DNA of 64,000 bases from Knoellia subterranea KCTC 19937 (GCF_000768685.1 NZ_AVPK01000001.1:62001-126000), one strand, 5' to 3'. Shown: positions 10,240-18,923, counted from the first letter of the stretch. The notes: generated by a model not told the origin, from the sequence alone. A program made the numbers and translations.

Positions 10240-10513
10240 CCTGGCCTCCTTCACGTGCAAGGGACGTCTTCCCCAACGCCGAAGCACGTGGTCGTTTCGG
10301 AGGCACAGATCTGTATGCCGGCCAGCTCGCTGTGAGGGCTCCTCACCTTCTCGGTGGGTTGCCACTGTTTGTCGCCCCACGAGCGAACTCATGACACGTG
10401 GAACTCATCATGCCGGATGAGCACCACGAACACCACGCGCGACACAAGACAACTTCCGCCCCGCCGGACACGGTCGTGGCTGGCCGCGTCCACATGGACC
10501 GGCGACCCGCAAG
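10240..10513. other. Non-coding stretch between DUF3145 and the island boundary
   Basis: No convincing coding frame on either strand. It should contain the DUF3145 promoter; no clear -10/-35 pair was found. It holds one GTATGCCG word at 10317. Confidence 0.4.
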
Positions 10514-10560
10514 GAGTGGGGCGACTCGGGCTTGAACCGAGGACCGACGGATTATGAGTC
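10514..10560. repeat. Direct repeat of tRNA 3' part, outer attachment site of island
   Basis: 47 bases identical to 17875-17921. They equal the 3' end through the anticodon arm of the CAU tRNA gene (complement 17878-17951). Beyond 10560 the match stops, so this is a fragment and not a tRNA. The arrangement is typical of an element integrated at the 3' end of a tRNA gene. Confidence 0.85.
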
Positions 10561-10973
10561 GGTCAGCACCCATCCGGATAGGTCGCGAACCGGTCGGGCT
10601 CGTGCTCAGGAGTGCCGGGCTCGCCACTCGTCATGCGGCCCGGTCGCCGCCCGTGATGCGAGGCGGCGTAGCAACGCGTTAGCACGCCGCGCACTGCCCC
10701 CAGCTGCACTAGGGCCACTGTCGAGTACTACGAGCTCATGGCAGGGGCTCAGGGGGCGCGATAAAGAGGCGGGCCCAGCCCAGCGCACACGGCATACGGA
10801 CGCCCCGCTCTCCTTGGGGAGGGCGGGCGCTTCTTTCATGCACGGCGTGAGTCGCTCCGGTAAGTCTTCACCTGTGGGTCGATCTACAGGCCCACTTTTC
10901 CCCAGCTGGAACCCAAGGCTGGGAGGGGCGCCCTCATCGTCTGCCGGTGGGGGCGTCTCCACGTCCGGGAGCC
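10561..10973. other. Island margin without recognisable genes
   Basis: Only short, unconvincing frames. It contains one CACGGCATAC word near 10786 and a G/C-rich stem around 10798-10828 followed by CTTCTTT on the plus strand, possibly a degraded terminator. Confidence 0.4.
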
Positions 10974-11015
10974 AGAACGCCCCCTCCTGCCCTTCGGGTC
11001 GGGAGGGGGCGTTCT
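10974..11015 (-). terminator. Strong terminator-like hairpin
   Basis: A 14-pair perfect outer stem (AGAACGCCCCCTCC with GGAGGGGGCGTTCT) around an inner CCC-TTCG-GGG tetraloop, starting four bases after the stop codon of the leftward gene ending at 11020. Confidence 0.75.
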
Positions 11016-11019
11016 CGCG

Positions 11020-11517
11020 TTAGGCGGTGGCGTGGTTGAAGAAGCGCGTCACGAAGGACTCGACGTACTCGTCCGAGCTGAGGCTTCCAAGTAGCGCGGT
11101 GCTCTCGACAGCGAAGACGAGTCGCTCGCCGAGAGCGTGCGCCAGTTGCTCGGCCTGCCCCTTCTCGATCTGCTGGTCTGCCCACAGCATCGCCTGCCGG
11201 TGGTTGTTGGCCAGCCACGCGGACAGCATCGCCTGAGTGGCGACGCCCAGCTTGTCCCGCCAAGGCCTGACCCGCGACATCAGGGCCACCCCCGTCGCAG
11301 GTCGGCACCCCATGATCGAGCCCAGGTCGACGGTCGCACACGACGCCATCGCCACGGCGGCCACGAGGCCGTGCATGCCCAGACCCGCCACTGCCGACGC
11401 GAAGGCGGTCTGCACGTCGTGGTCATCGGGCGCCCGCAGCAGCGCGTGTGTAAGTTCCCGAAGGTCGCTGTACGTCAGCCACATCTCGGGTTGCTGGAAG
11501 TCGCCGGGCTCGAACAT
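11020..11517 (-). CDS. Hypothetical protein of the island
   Basis: 165 residues from an ATG at 11517, which has GGAGG about ten bases upstream on its strand. Mostly helical and soluble, with no signal peptide. It contains a hydrophobic Ala/Gly/Met segment (AGLGMHGLVAAVAMASCA) and a C-terminal ERLVFAVEST-type helix. No family recognised. A strong hairpin immediately follows the stop codon, so it is a single-gene unit. It faces away from the sulfur operons and nothing ties it to them functionally. Confidence 0.65.
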   Translation of the reverse strand: MFEPGDFQQPEMWLTYSDLRELTHALLRAPDDHDVQTAFASAVAGLGMHGLVAAVAMASCATVDLGSIMGCRPATGVALMSRVRPWRDKLGVATQAMLSAWLANNHRQAMLWADQQIEKGQAEQLAHALGERLVFAVESTALLGSLSSDEYVESFVTRFFNHATA

Positions 11518-11572
11518 CGACACACCCCTCCTCGCTCGAGGACGATCCTCGCTCACTCGAGCGTAGGGCCGC

Positions 11573-11845
11573 GTGATGACATACCCGGGCGGCATGCTCG
11601 AGTACACCCTCGCCGACTACGACCCGCTGATTGACGGGGACGAGGTCGAGTGGGCCCGGCGCCTCGACGAGCAGGGCTGGCGCACTTGGCACGGCACGGG
11701 TGTCCGGGTGAACGTCAACGGCCGGGGCGCGAAGTGCTGGAGCCTGCGTCGGAAGCCGAGCGCGCCACTGCAGTCACGCGGCGTCCCCGCGGCAGGTCGC
11801 ACAACTGGCGAGGCCGTACGGGCTAGCCGACCCGATGGTCCTTGA
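11573..11845 (+). CDS. Possible small hypothetical protein
   Basis: A 90-residue frame. The first half (LADYDPLIDGDEVEWARRLD, then EQGWRTWHGTG) looks like protein sequence; the second half is Arg/Pro-rich and low in information. No clear ribosome site. It could be a small island gene, a truncated one, or chance. Confidence 0.3.
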   Translation: MMTYPGGMLEYTLADYDPLIDGDEVEWARRLDEQGWRTWHGTGVRVNVNGRGAKCWSLRRKPSAPLQSRGVPAAGRTTGEAVRASRPDGP

Positions 11846-11886
11846 ATGCCGGGTGCGGATGGGTAGGCGGCGTCAGAACACGCTTC

Positions 11887-12162
<276 letters not shown>

Positions 12163-12179
12163 CTAGGGGTCGTGGGGTC

Positions 12180-12572
12180 TCAGCGCCCGAGGGCGTCGAG
12201 GACGGAGGTGAGTCGGATGCGAGCGTCAGCGGCGACGTCGGTGAGGGCCTCGTTGCCGGTCACGGCGACCATGGCGTCGGGGTCCATGGCCTCGACGACG
12301 GTGCTGCCGTCGTCGACCGAGCGGACCACGACGTTGCAGGGCAGGAGGACCCCGATAGAGGGCTCGGCGTCGAGCGCGGCGAGGGCCAGCGGTGGGCGGC
12401 AGGCCCCGAGGATCACCTGCGGCGGGAGGTCGGCGTCAAGCTTCTCCCTGAGGGTCGCCGCGAGGTCGATCTCGGTGAGGATGCCGAACCCTTGGTCGGC
12501 GAGAGCCGACCGAGTGGACTCGAGCACCTCGGGGAACGGGCGGTCGACGGTGGTGCTGATGGCGTGGGGCAC
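12180..12572 (-). CDS. DUF302 domain protein
   Basis: 130 residues from a GTG at 12572, preceded on its strand by AAGGAG at seven bases. The sequence has the DUF302 pattern: N-terminal MPHAISTTVDRPFPEVLEST, central GFGILTEIDL, then ILGACRPPLALAAL and GVLLPCNVVVR. The family has no proven activity but is common beside CsoR/CstR repressors and sulfur-transfer genes. Two cysteines (GAC, LPC) are conserved-looking. Middle gene of the thioredoxin-DUF302-repressor operon. The open frame continues far upstream in antisense to other genes and is not real there. Confidence 0.82.
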   Translation of the reverse strand: MPHAISTTVDRPFPEVLESTRSALADQGFGILTEIDLAATLREKLDADLPPQVILGACRPPLALAALDAEPSIGVLLPCNVVVRSVDDGSTVVEAMDPDAMVAVTGNEALTDVAADARIRLTSVLDALGR

Positions 12573-12624
12573 GGCGAGCTCCTTCGTGGGGTCTGACGGA
12601 CGTGAGGGTCGGACGGTCGTGGGG

Positions 12625-12993
12625 TCAGGCGGACTGGGGGGCTGCCGCGATCGAGGCGCGGACCTCGTCCATGTCGAGCGCCCGGACGCCGGCGATGACC
12701 TCGTCGAGCGCGCTGGCGGGCAGGGCACCCGGCTGGCTGAACACGAGGATCCCATCACGGAAGGCCATGAGCGTCGGGATGGAGGTGATACCCGCGGCAG
12801 CAACGAGGGTCTGCTCGGCCTCGGTGTCGACCTTGCCGAAGACGATGTCGGGGTGCTGGGTCGAGGCCGCCTCGAAGACGGGCGCGAACTGCCGGCACGG
12901 GCCGCACCACGACGCCCAGAAGTCGACGAGGACGATGCCGCCCTCGCTGACGGTGGACTCGAAGTTCCCTGCGGTGAGGGTCTGGGTGGACAT
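12625..12993 (-). CDS. Thioredoxin
   Basis: 122-residue thioredoxin fold with the redox pair Cys30 and Cys33 in FWASWCGPCRQF and the cis-proline SIPTLMAF. Cytosolic disulfide or persulfide reductant. First gene of the leftward operon; its start at 12993 lies about 50 bases from the nearer operator, so it should be induced together with the rhodanese/dioxygenase operon. In this setting it probably reduces protein persulfides rather than serving as the housekeeping thioredoxin. Confidence 0.93.
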   Translation of the reverse strand: MSTQTLTAGNFESTVSEGGIVLVDFWASWCGPCRQFAPVFEAASTQHPDIVFGKVDTEAEQTLVAAAGITSIPTLMAFRDGILVFSQPGALPASALDEVIAGVRALDMDEVRASIAAAPQSA

Positions 12994-13042
12994 GAGGTGC
13001 TCCTCTGCTGATGCGTGTCGGGTGCGTGCGCGGGGCCCCGGG

Positions 13043-13090
13043 TCAAATACCCCATGGGGTATTTGACAAGGATACCCCCAGGGGTACTAC
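13043..13090. promoter_or_regulatory. Divergent promoter region with two CstR/CsoR-type operators
   Basis: Operator 1: TACCCCATGGGGTA at 13048-13061, centre of a 24-base perfect palindrome (13043-13066). Operator 2: TACCCCCAGGGGTA at 13073-13086. Both have C4/G4 half-sites separated by two bases, and their centres are 25 bp apart. On the plus strand TTGACA (13063-13068), 16 bases and TACTAC (13085-13090) form a promoter covered by operator 2. Confidence 0.8.
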
Positions 13091-13147
13091 GGTGGCAACC
13101 GTCCGGCATACCCCGCCCGGTATCCACCCCAGTGAAGAAGGCACCCG

Positions 13148-13486
13148 ATGTCCGAGATCTCGCTCGAGCAGTTCGCCGCCACCGCGCCCGGCGCCGCCAC
13201 CGTCATCGACGTCCGGCAGCCGCGGGAGTACGTCGATGGTCACGTGTCTGGATCGATCCTCATGCCGATGACGGAGCTGTCGTCGCGGCTGGCCGAGCTC
13301 GACCGCACGCGCCCCGTGCACGTCATCTGCGCGAGCGGCAACCGTTCCGGCGCCCTGGCCGACTTCCTTGCCGGCCTCGGCTTCGAGGCCCTGTCGGTCG
13401 CCGGCGGCGTCACCGCCTGGGCCGCCTCCGGGCGCCCGCTCGTTACCAGGGTTCGGCCGACCGCGCCCGCCCCGGCCGCTTCCTGA
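13148..13486 (+). CDS. Rhodanese-domain sulfurtransferase
   Basis: 112-residue single rhodanese domain. The persulfide-carrying Cys61 is in the loop CASGNRS; the N-terminal VIDVRQPREYVDGHV and C-terminal VAGGVTAWAASG are the usual CH2-like signatures. Soluble and cytosolic. First gene of the rightward operon under the two operators; it would pass sulfane sulfur between low-molecular thiols, proteins and the dioxygenase encoded next. The C-terminal tail (about 15 residues, Ala/Pro-rich) is unstructured. Confidence 0.92.
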   Translation: MSEISLEQFAATAPGAATVIDVRQPREYVDGHVSGSILMPMTELSSRLAELDRTRPVHVICASGNRSGALADFLAGLGFEALSVAGGVTAWAASGRPLVTRVRPTAPAPAAS

Positions 13487-13538
13487 CCTCCAGCCCACAC
13501 CCTCCCAGATCCCCGTCCCACGGAAGGACTCCCCACTC

Positions 13539-14921
13539 GTGAGCACCACTCCCGTCATCGTCCCCATCGACACGCCGACCCTCGGCGACCGCTCCTACCT
13601 CGCCCACGACGGCTCGGTCGCGCTCGTCGTCGACCCCCAGCGCGACATCGACCGCGTCCTCGCCCTCGCCGACGAGGCCGGTGTCCGCATCGCGCACGTC
13701 TTCGAGACGCACATCCACAATGACTACCTCACCGGCGGACTCGCGCTCGCCGAGGCGACCGGCGCGGCCTACCACGTCAACGCCGCCGACGAGGTCTCCT
13801 ATGCGCGCACCCCGATCAGCGACGGCGACGTCGTCGAGGTGTCGCCGAGCCTGCGGGTGCGCGCCATCGCGACGCCGGGTCACACGTTCACCCACCTCTC
13901 CTACGCGCTCGAGTCGGTGTCCGACGACGGCATCGAGGCCGTGGGCGTCTTCACCGGCGGCTCGCTCCTCTTCGGCGCGACCGGCCGCCCCGACCTCCTC
14001 GGCCACGAGCACACCTCCGACCTCGTGCACCACCAGTTCTCCTCCGCGCACCGCCTCGCCGACGAGCTGCCCGAGCACACCCACGTCCTTCCGACCCACG
14101 GCTTCGGCTCCTTCTGCTCGGCCGGGTCGACCGGTGACACGACGGCCTCGACCATCGGTGCGGAGAAGCGGCAGAACCCCGCCCTCACCCAGGACGAGGA
14201 GAAGTGGGTCGCCGACACCCTCGCCGGGCTCGACGCCTACCCCGCCTACTACGCGCACATGGCGCCGGGCAACAGCACCGGACCGTCCGCGCCCGACCTC
14301 TCGACGCCCGAGAGCGCCGACAAGGAGACGCTCGCGACGCGGATCGCCTCAGGGGAGTGGGTCGTCGACCTCCGCACCCGCACCGCCTTCGCCGCCGGTC
14401 ACGTCACCGGGACGCTCAACTTCGGCGTCGACGGCCAGTTCGCGACCTACCTCGGCTGGATCATCCCGTGGGGCACCCCGCTCACCCTCCTCGGCGAGAG
14501 CCCCGAGCAGGTCGCCGAGGCTCAGCGCGAGCTCGTCCGCATCGGCATCGACCACCTCGAGGGTGCCGCGACCGGCTCCCCGCAGGACTGGACCGACGCG
14601 CCGCTCGGCTCGTTCGAGCGCGCGGTCTTCGCCGACCTCGCCCAAGTGCGCCACCACCGCGAGGTCTCCGTCCTCGACGTGCGCCGCACCTCGGAGTTCG
14701 ACGAGGCCCACATCTCCGGCGCCGTCAACGTGCCGCTCCACGAGCTGCTCGACCGCGTCGACGAGGTCCCCTCCGGCGAGGTCTGGGTCCACTGCGCCGG
14801 TGGCTACCGCGCCTCCATCGCGGCCTCGGTCCTCGCTGCCCGCGGCGTCCACGTCGTGGCCGTCGACGACAGCTTCGACGAGGGCGCCAAGCCCTCCGGC
14901 CTGCCCATCGCCGCGGCCTGA
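13539..14921 (+). CDS. MBL-fold persulfide dioxygenase fused to two rhodanese domains
   Basis: 460 residues from a GTG at 13539 with GGAAGGA at 13522-13528. Residues 1-240 are a metallo-beta-lactamase fold of the ETHE1/Blh class: His58, His60 and Asp62 in ETHIHNDYLTGG, TPGHTFTH, and a later LPTHG. It probably oxidises glutathione- or mycothiol-like persulfides to sulfite with O2. Residues about 275-355 form a degenerate rhodanese domain without the catalytic Cys, and residues 365-460 an active one with Cys419 in VHCAGGYRAS. A single chain can thus transfer and oxidise sulfane sulfur; the TauE protein two genes downstream could export the sulfite. Confidence 0.9.
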   Translation: MSTTPVIVPIDTPTLGDRSYLAHDGSVALVVDPQRDIDRVLALADEAGVRIAHVFETHIHNDYLTGGLALAEATGAAYHVNAADEVSYARTPISDGDVVEVSPSLRVRAIATPGHTFTHLSYALESVSDDGIEAVGVFTGGSLLFGATGRPDLLGHEHTSDLVHHQFSSAHRLADELPEHTHVLPTHGFGSFCSAGSTGDTTASTIGAEKRQNPALTQDEEKWVADTLAGLDAYPAYYAHMAPGNSTGPSAPDLSTPESADKETLATRIASGEWVVDLRTRTAFAAGHVTGTLNFGVDGQFATYLGWIIPWGTPLTLLGESPEQVAEAQRELVRIGIDHLEGAATGSPQDWTDAPLGSFERAVFADLAQVRHHREVSVLDVRRTSEFDEAHISGAVNVPLHELLDRVDEVPSGEVWVHCAGGYRASIAASVLAARGVHVVAVDDSFDEGAKPSGLPIAAA

Positions 14922-15030
14922 GCGGCCGTACTCCTCCCCCTCGCCGCACCCCCGCAACCCCTCGGGTCCTCGACCCGTCGAGCCCCGAACCCCAGAACAC
15001 CGAACAATCCGAACCCAAGGAGAAACCACT

Positions 15031-15210
15031 ATGTGTCGTCCCGCCACCTGCAAGGTCTGCGGCAAGACCACCTGGGCCGGCTGCGGCCAGCACGTCGACC
15101 AGGTCATGGCCGGCGTCCCGCGCGGCGAGCGCTGCACCGGCCACACCGACGCGGAGAAGGCCGCCGCCTCGAGCGGCTCGCGGCTCGGCCGCTTCTTCGG
15201 CCGCGGCTGA
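15031..15210 (+). CDS. Small Cys-rich protein of the sulfur operon
   Basis: 59 residues, ATG at 15031 after CCAAGGAGAAACC. It begins MCRPATCKVCGKTTWAGCGQ; four cysteines within the first 18 residues (C2, C7, C10, C18) and a later GERCTGH suggest metal binding or sulfur carriage. The C-terminus is basic and Gly-rich (RLGRFFGRG). Similar short proteins are common in actinobacteria, but I know no assigned function. It lies between the persulfide dioxygenase and the exporter with only a few bases before the latter, so it is part of the operon. Confidence 0.75.
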   Translation: MCRPATCKVCGKTTWAGCGQHVDQVMAGVPRGERCTGHTDAEKAAASSGSRLGRFFGRG

Positions 15211-15213
15211 GGC

Positions 15214-16023
15214 GTGTCACCGCTGCTCATCCCCCTCGGGCTCGTCATCGGCCTGGCGCTCGGAGCGCTGGGCGGCGGCGGCTCGATGCTCACCATCCCT
15301 GCCCTCGTCTACGTCCTCGGGCTGGAGCCGGGCACCGCGACGACGAGCTCGCTGCTCATTGTCGGCGCGACCTCGCTCATCGGTCTCGCCCCGCACCTCC
15401 GCGCCGGTCGCGTCCGCGTCGCACAGGGCCTGATGTTCGGTGCGCACGGGACGGCCGGTTCGTATGCCGGCTCGCTCCTCTCCTCCCACGTCGCACCTGC
15501 CGTGCTGCTCACCGCGTTCGCCGGGCTCATGCTCGTCGTCGCGACGGTCATGCTCGTCAGGTCCGTCCGCGGGCCGGGAAGCGGTGAGGGCGCCGACCTG
15601 TCGCGGGAGCCGATCGTCACGCTGCGACCGGTGACGTGCGCGTGCCCCAGGCTCGCGAAGCTGCTCGTCGCGGCGACCGCCGTCGGGCTGCTCACCGGGT
15701 TCTTCGGCGTCGGCGGCGGGTTCCTCCTCGTGCCCGCCCTCGTGCTGGCCCTGTCCTTCCCCATGCCCGTCGCCGTCGGAACCTCCCTGCTCGTCATCGC
15801 CATCAACAGCGCCACGGCACTGCTGTCCCGCGTGTCGACGATCGGGACCGACCTCGACTGGCCGCTCATCGCCGGGTTCACGGCCGCGGCGGTCGTCGGC
15901 AGCCTCGTCGGCGGCAAGGTCGCCGCCCGCATCCCGGCCAAGGTCCTGTCGCGCACGTTCGCCGGGCTTGTCCTGGCCGTCGCGGTCTACACCGCGGCGA
16001 ACAGCGTCCCAGCGCTGCTCTGA
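15214..16023 (+). CDS. TauE/SafE-family sulfite/sulfonate exporter
   Basis: 269-residue membrane protein with about eight hydrophobic segments in two repeats. The Gly-rich LGALGGGGSMLTIPAL near the N-terminus and LTGFFGVGGGFLLVPALVLA in the middle are the paired TSUP signatures. Begins with a GTG three bases after the preceding stop codon. In this operon the likely substrate is sulfite made by the persulfide dioxygenase, although TSUP members also carry sulfonates or thiosulfate. A cysteine pair, TCACPRL, in the central loop is unusual. Confidence 0.88.
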   Translation: MSPLLIPLGLVIGLALGALGGGGSMLTIPALVYVLGLEPGTATTSSLLIVGATSLIGLAPHLRAGRVRVAQGLMFGAHGTAGSYAGSLLSSHVAPAVLLTAFAGLMLVVATVMLVRSVRGPGSGEGADLSREPIVTLRPVTCACPRLAKLLVAATAVGLLTGFFGVGGGFLLVPALVLALSFPMPVAVGTSLLVIAINSATALLSRVSTIGTDLDWPLIAGFTAAAVVGSLVGGKVAARIPAKVLSRTFAGLVLAVAVYTAANSVPALL

Positions 16024-16105
16024 CCGCCCCCGTTCCGGCAGGTCCTCCTCCACTACCCCCTTCGATCCGGCCGCCCGGCCGGGTCGACCTCCGAGAAAGG
16101 TCCGC

Positions 16106-16714
16106 ATGTCCTCCCTCACGACCCCCACGATCGACCAGCGCCCGTCGACCCACGGCCCCGCCGGCGTCGACCCGCACGACGTCAGGGAGTGGTTGGCCGC
16201 GGGCCGGGCCCCGCGGCTGCTCGACGTGCGCAGCCCCGCCGAGTTCGCGTCCGCGCACATCCCCGGCTCCTGGAACGTCCCCCTCGACCTGCTCCGCGAG
16301 CACCGCGACGAGCTGGGCGCCCACCTGGACGAGGAGGTCGTGCTCGTCTGCCGTTCCGGCGACCGCGCAACGCAGGCCGAGACCCTCCTTAGCTCCCGCG
16401 GTCCAGCGAACCTCCACGTCCTCGCCGGCGGCATCGCGGGCTGGGAGGCCGCCGGCGGCGAGCTCAGCCGCGGCCGCGAGACTTGGGAGCTCGAGCGCCA
16501 GGTGCGTCTCGTCGCCGGTGGCATCGTCCTCGCCGGTGTGCTCATGAGCACCGTCCTTCCGAAGGCAAAGTGGCTCTCCGGCGCCATCGGCGGCGGGCTC
16601 ACCGTCGCCGCGCTCACGGACAGCTGCGCGATGGGCATGCTCCTCTCTCGGATGCCTTGGAACCGCCGCAGCGAGCCCGATGTCCAATCCGTCCTGCAGG
16701 CGCTCGCCGGCTGA
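16106..16714 (+). CDS. Rhodanese domain fused to DUF2892 membrane domain
   Basis: 202 residues. Residues about 22-120 form a rhodanese domain (RLLDVRSPAEFASAHIPG, catalytic Cys82 in VCRSGDRAT, AGGIAGWEAAGG). Residues 130-185 carry two hydrophobic spans matching the DUF2892 membrane hairpin (GGIVLAGVLMSTVLP, then GGGLTVAALTDSCAMGMLL). The rhodanese would face the cytosol at the membrane, next to the TauE exporter encoded just upstream. ATG at 16106. Last clear gene of the operon. Confidence 0.88.
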   Translation: MSSLTTPTIDQRPSTHGPAGVDPHDVREWLAAGRAPRLLDVRSPAEFASAHIPGSWNVPLDLLREHRDELGAHLDEEVVLVCRSGDRATQAETLLSSRGPANLHVLAGGIAGWEAAGGELSRGRETWELERQVRLVAGGIVLAGVLMSTVLPKAKWLSGAIGGGLTVAALTDSCAMGMLLSRMPWNRRSEPDVQSVLQALAG

Positions 16715-16809
16715 CGCGGGCTGGTGACGCTGCGCTGAGTGTGCGGCGACACCGGCAGTAGCCACGTCGAGCCGTCCGTCACCCAGATCGCTCAGGAGCG
16801 CGCGTCAGC

Positions 16810-17373
16810 TCACGTGGTCGACGTCGAACCGTTCGTCGCCTGATTCCGTTCGGCTAGCCGCTGCGCTGTGCGAGATGTCAACACCCCCTGGATGGTAGAA
16901 GTCGACCATGTGGCGCCGCCGCGTGCCGTTTCTATCCCGTCCTCAGTAAGGCGCTCTGCGATGCGGCGCAGCGTTGCCCCTCGTGCTCGCTCATCCACGA
17001 TGCGTGCTACAACGCCTTCCGGGAGCGACGGGGGGCGGCCAACATGAATCCCTTCCGCTCGACGCTGGGCCATTCCCTCCCGAGTCCTCGCGCCGATGAG
17101 GTCCCTCTCGTACTCGGCGGCTGCCGCCAGCACATGGGCCGTGAACTTCCCCGCTGCGTCTTCGGTGTCGAGGTTGGGCGACAGGAGAACCAGACGCCAC
17201 TTCTTGCGCTTCGCCCGAGCCAACAGACCAGCAAAGTCAGCCACAGAGCGTGAGAGACGATCCAGTCGGATCGCCACGAGTGCGTCCGCCGCACCCCGAT
17301 CCAACCGATCCAGCGCGTCCGCCAAACCTGGGCGATTGAGGTCCTTCGCGCTGAAGCCCTCGTCGGCCACCAA
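16810..17373 (-). pseudogene. Broken serine recombinase (resolvase family)
   Basis: Reading leftwards, VADEGFSAKDLNRPGLADAL and AIRLDRLSRSVADFAGLL are the second half of a serine-recombinase catalytic domain, followed by YERDLIGARTREGMAQRRAE and a C-terminal helix-turn-helix (GATLRRIAERLTEDGIETA). The N-terminal part with the catalytic serine is absent. Upstream in the same frame an amber codon (plus-strand CTA at 17392-17394) interrupts, and the residues before it (DEIEAAALQ) still look like a recombinase. Best read as a decayed mobility gene of the island. The first usable start, TTG at 17373, is nominal. Confidence 0.75.
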
Positions 17374-17448
17374 TTCGAAGTCCCAGCGGCACTACTGAAG
17401 CGCGGCGGCTTCGATCTCGTCGACGACCGCAAGGGCAATGTCACCGAC

Positions 17449-17940
17449 GTGAAGCACAGCGGTGCGTCTGCCCCAGTCAGGCGGCGGCCAACAGCCTTGG
17501 CGGCGACCTACATGCACTTGGATTCATTCATGTACGGGCTGCTCTCAGGGGCCACGCATGGCCGCGTGTGGTTCATGCAGGGGCTTCAGGGGTCCCGGGA
17601 CGACCTCGAACGCTTCTACCTACTACCTCTTCTGGACGTGTCGGATCGCGCTGTGGAGACGGCGTGCTGGCACGTGGGCCTCAAGCCGGACATATGGCTG
17701 AAAGAGACCCACTTCCGGCGCGTAGCCCTGCGTACGGATCTGGCGCAGTTCGCCGAGGGGTGGGAGACCTACGCGTCACGCCGCCGAAGCGGACGTGTTA
17801 GCAAATGGTTAGCACCCGACGGGTATGGGGCATCGTTCGGCGGTGTCTTTCGAGGCTCTGGCCTGCAGAGAGTTGAGTGGGGCGACTCGGGCTTGAACCG
17901 AGGACCGACGGATTATGAGTCCGCTGCTCTGACCGACTGA
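17449..17940 (+). CDS. Hypothetical protein abutting the tRNA, possibly a truncated island gene
   Basis: From a GTG at 17449; the same frame is open upstream to about 17371. Residues 20-125 look like ordinary protein (YMHLDSFMYGLL, GRVWFMQGLQGSRDDLERFY, DRAVETACWHVGLKPD), with fewer G/C third positions than neighbouring genes. The end of the frame runs antisense through the att repeat and the tRNA gene, so its natural C-terminus has been lost or replaced by the integration event. No family recognised. Confidence 0.35.
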   Translation: MKHSGASAPVRRRPTALAATYMHLDSFMYGLLSGATHGRVWFMQGLQGSRDDLERFYLLPLLDVSDRAVETACWHVGLKPDIWLKETHFRRVALRTDLAQFAEGWETYASRRRSGRVSKWLAPDGYGASFGGVFRGSGLQRVEWGDSGLNRGPTDYESAALTD

Positions 17941-17951
17941 GCTACCGCCCC
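17878..17951 (-). tRNA. tRNA with CAU anticodon (elongator Met or Ile2)
   Basis: 74 bases. Acceptor GGGGCGG pairs with TCGCCCC, D arm GCTCAGTCGGTCAGAGC, anticodon loop ACTCATAAT, T arm CTCGGTTCAAGCCCGAG. CCA is not encoded (A then CTC follows). Whether it is elongator methionine or the lysidine-modified isoleucine tRNA cannot be settled by eye. Its 3' 44 bases lie within the 47-base repeat marking the island. Confidence 0.92.
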
Positions 17952-17984
17952 TGAAGCGGAGCCGAGCCTACCTGCGGGGGGCGA

Positions 17985-17997
17985 GCGGACGGCATAC
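17985..17997 (-). repeat. Exact 13-mer GTATGCCGTCCGC between tRNA and gluA
   Basis: Lies about 90 bases before the gluA start, just outside the island boundary. Confidence 0.8.
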
Positions 17998-18090
17998 GCC
18001 ATGGTTCGTCGCGGCAGGCGACGTTGCGAAAAGGTGTCGCATCGACGCAGAGCCACGTGACGGGGGCCACGTGCGGGTAGGTTTCCGTGC

Positions 18091-18831
18091 ATGACAGAGC
18101 CCCTCGTCGTCCTCAAGGACGTCCAGAAGCACTTCGGCGACCTCCACGTCCTCAAGGACATCAACCTGGAGATCGGCAAGGGCGAGGTCGTCGTCGTCAT
18201 CGGGCCCTCGGGTTCGGGCAAGTCGACGCTGTGCCGCGCGATCAACCGTCTCGAGACGATCGAGTCGGGCACCATCACGATCGACGGCAAGACCCTTCCC
18301 GAGGAGGGCAAGGCGCTCGCCCAACTCCGTGCGGACGTGGGCATGGTCTTCCAGTCGTTCAACCTGTTCGCGCACAAGACGATCCTCGACAACGTGACGC
18401 TCGGCCCGATCAAGGTGCGCAAGGTCAAGAAGGCCGACGCCGAGAAGCGCGCCATGGAGTTGCTCGAGCGGGTCGGCGTCGCACACCAGGCGCAGAAGTT
18501 CCCGGCGCAGCTGTCCGGCGGTCAGCAGCAGCGCGTCGCCATCGCCCGCTCGCTGGCGATGGACCCCAAGGTCATGCTCTTCGACGAGCCGACGTCCGCC
18601 CTCGACCCGGAGATGATCAACGAGGTCCTCGACGTCATGGTCAACCTCGCCAAGGAGGGCATGACGATGATCGTGGTCACCCACGAGATGGGCTTCGCCC
18701 GCAAGGCCGCCAACCGCGTCGTCTTCATGGCCGACGGCCAGATCGTCGAGGAGAACACCCCCGAGGAGTTCTTCACGAACCCCCAGAGCGATCGCGCCAA
18801 GGACTTCCTCGGCAAGATCCTCACCCACTGA
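18091..18831 (+). CDS. gluA: Amino-acid ABC transporter ATP-binding protein (GluA type)
   Basis: 246 residues, complete ABC ATPase: Walker [10 protein letters not shown] at 38-46, Q-loop [11 protein letters not shown], signature LSGGQQQR, Walker [14 protein letters not shown], switch His in VVTHEMGFA. It powers uptake through the two permeases encoded downstream. Order ATPase, binding protein, two permeases, as in the glutamate GluABCD system of Corynebacterium. Substrate inferred as glutamate or another acidic/polar amino acid. ATG at 18091. Confidence 0.93.
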   Translation: MTEPLVVLKDVQKHFGDLHVLKDINLEIGKGEVVVVIGPSGSGKSTLCRAINRLETIESGTITIDGKTLPEEGKALAQLRADVGMVFQSFNLFAHKTILDNVTLGPIKVRKVKKADAEKRAMELLERVGVAHQAQKFPAQLSGGQQQRVAIARSLAMDPKVMLFDEPTSALDPEMINEVLDVMVNLAKEGMTMIVVTHEMGFARKAANRVVFMADGQIVEENTPEEFFTNPQSDRAKDFLGKILTH

Positions 18832-18923
18832 ACCCACGCTCCCGAACACCTGCGAGAACCCCAGCACTTCAACTGCTCCACACCACGGCACGCAGGGTGC
18901 CGCCATCACAGGAGGAACACCAG

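Noticed and set aside
10514-10560. A second tRNA gene
   Set aside because: Only the 3' part from the acceptor to the anticodon stem is present; the D arm and 5' acceptor strand are absent.
11573-11845. Antitoxin partner of the gene at 11020-11517
   Set aside because: The genes diverge, the short frame has no antitoxin motif, and neither product resembles a known toxin.
17449-17940. Island integrase
   Set aside because: No tyrosine-recombinase R-H-R-Y or serine-recombinase motif in the frame.
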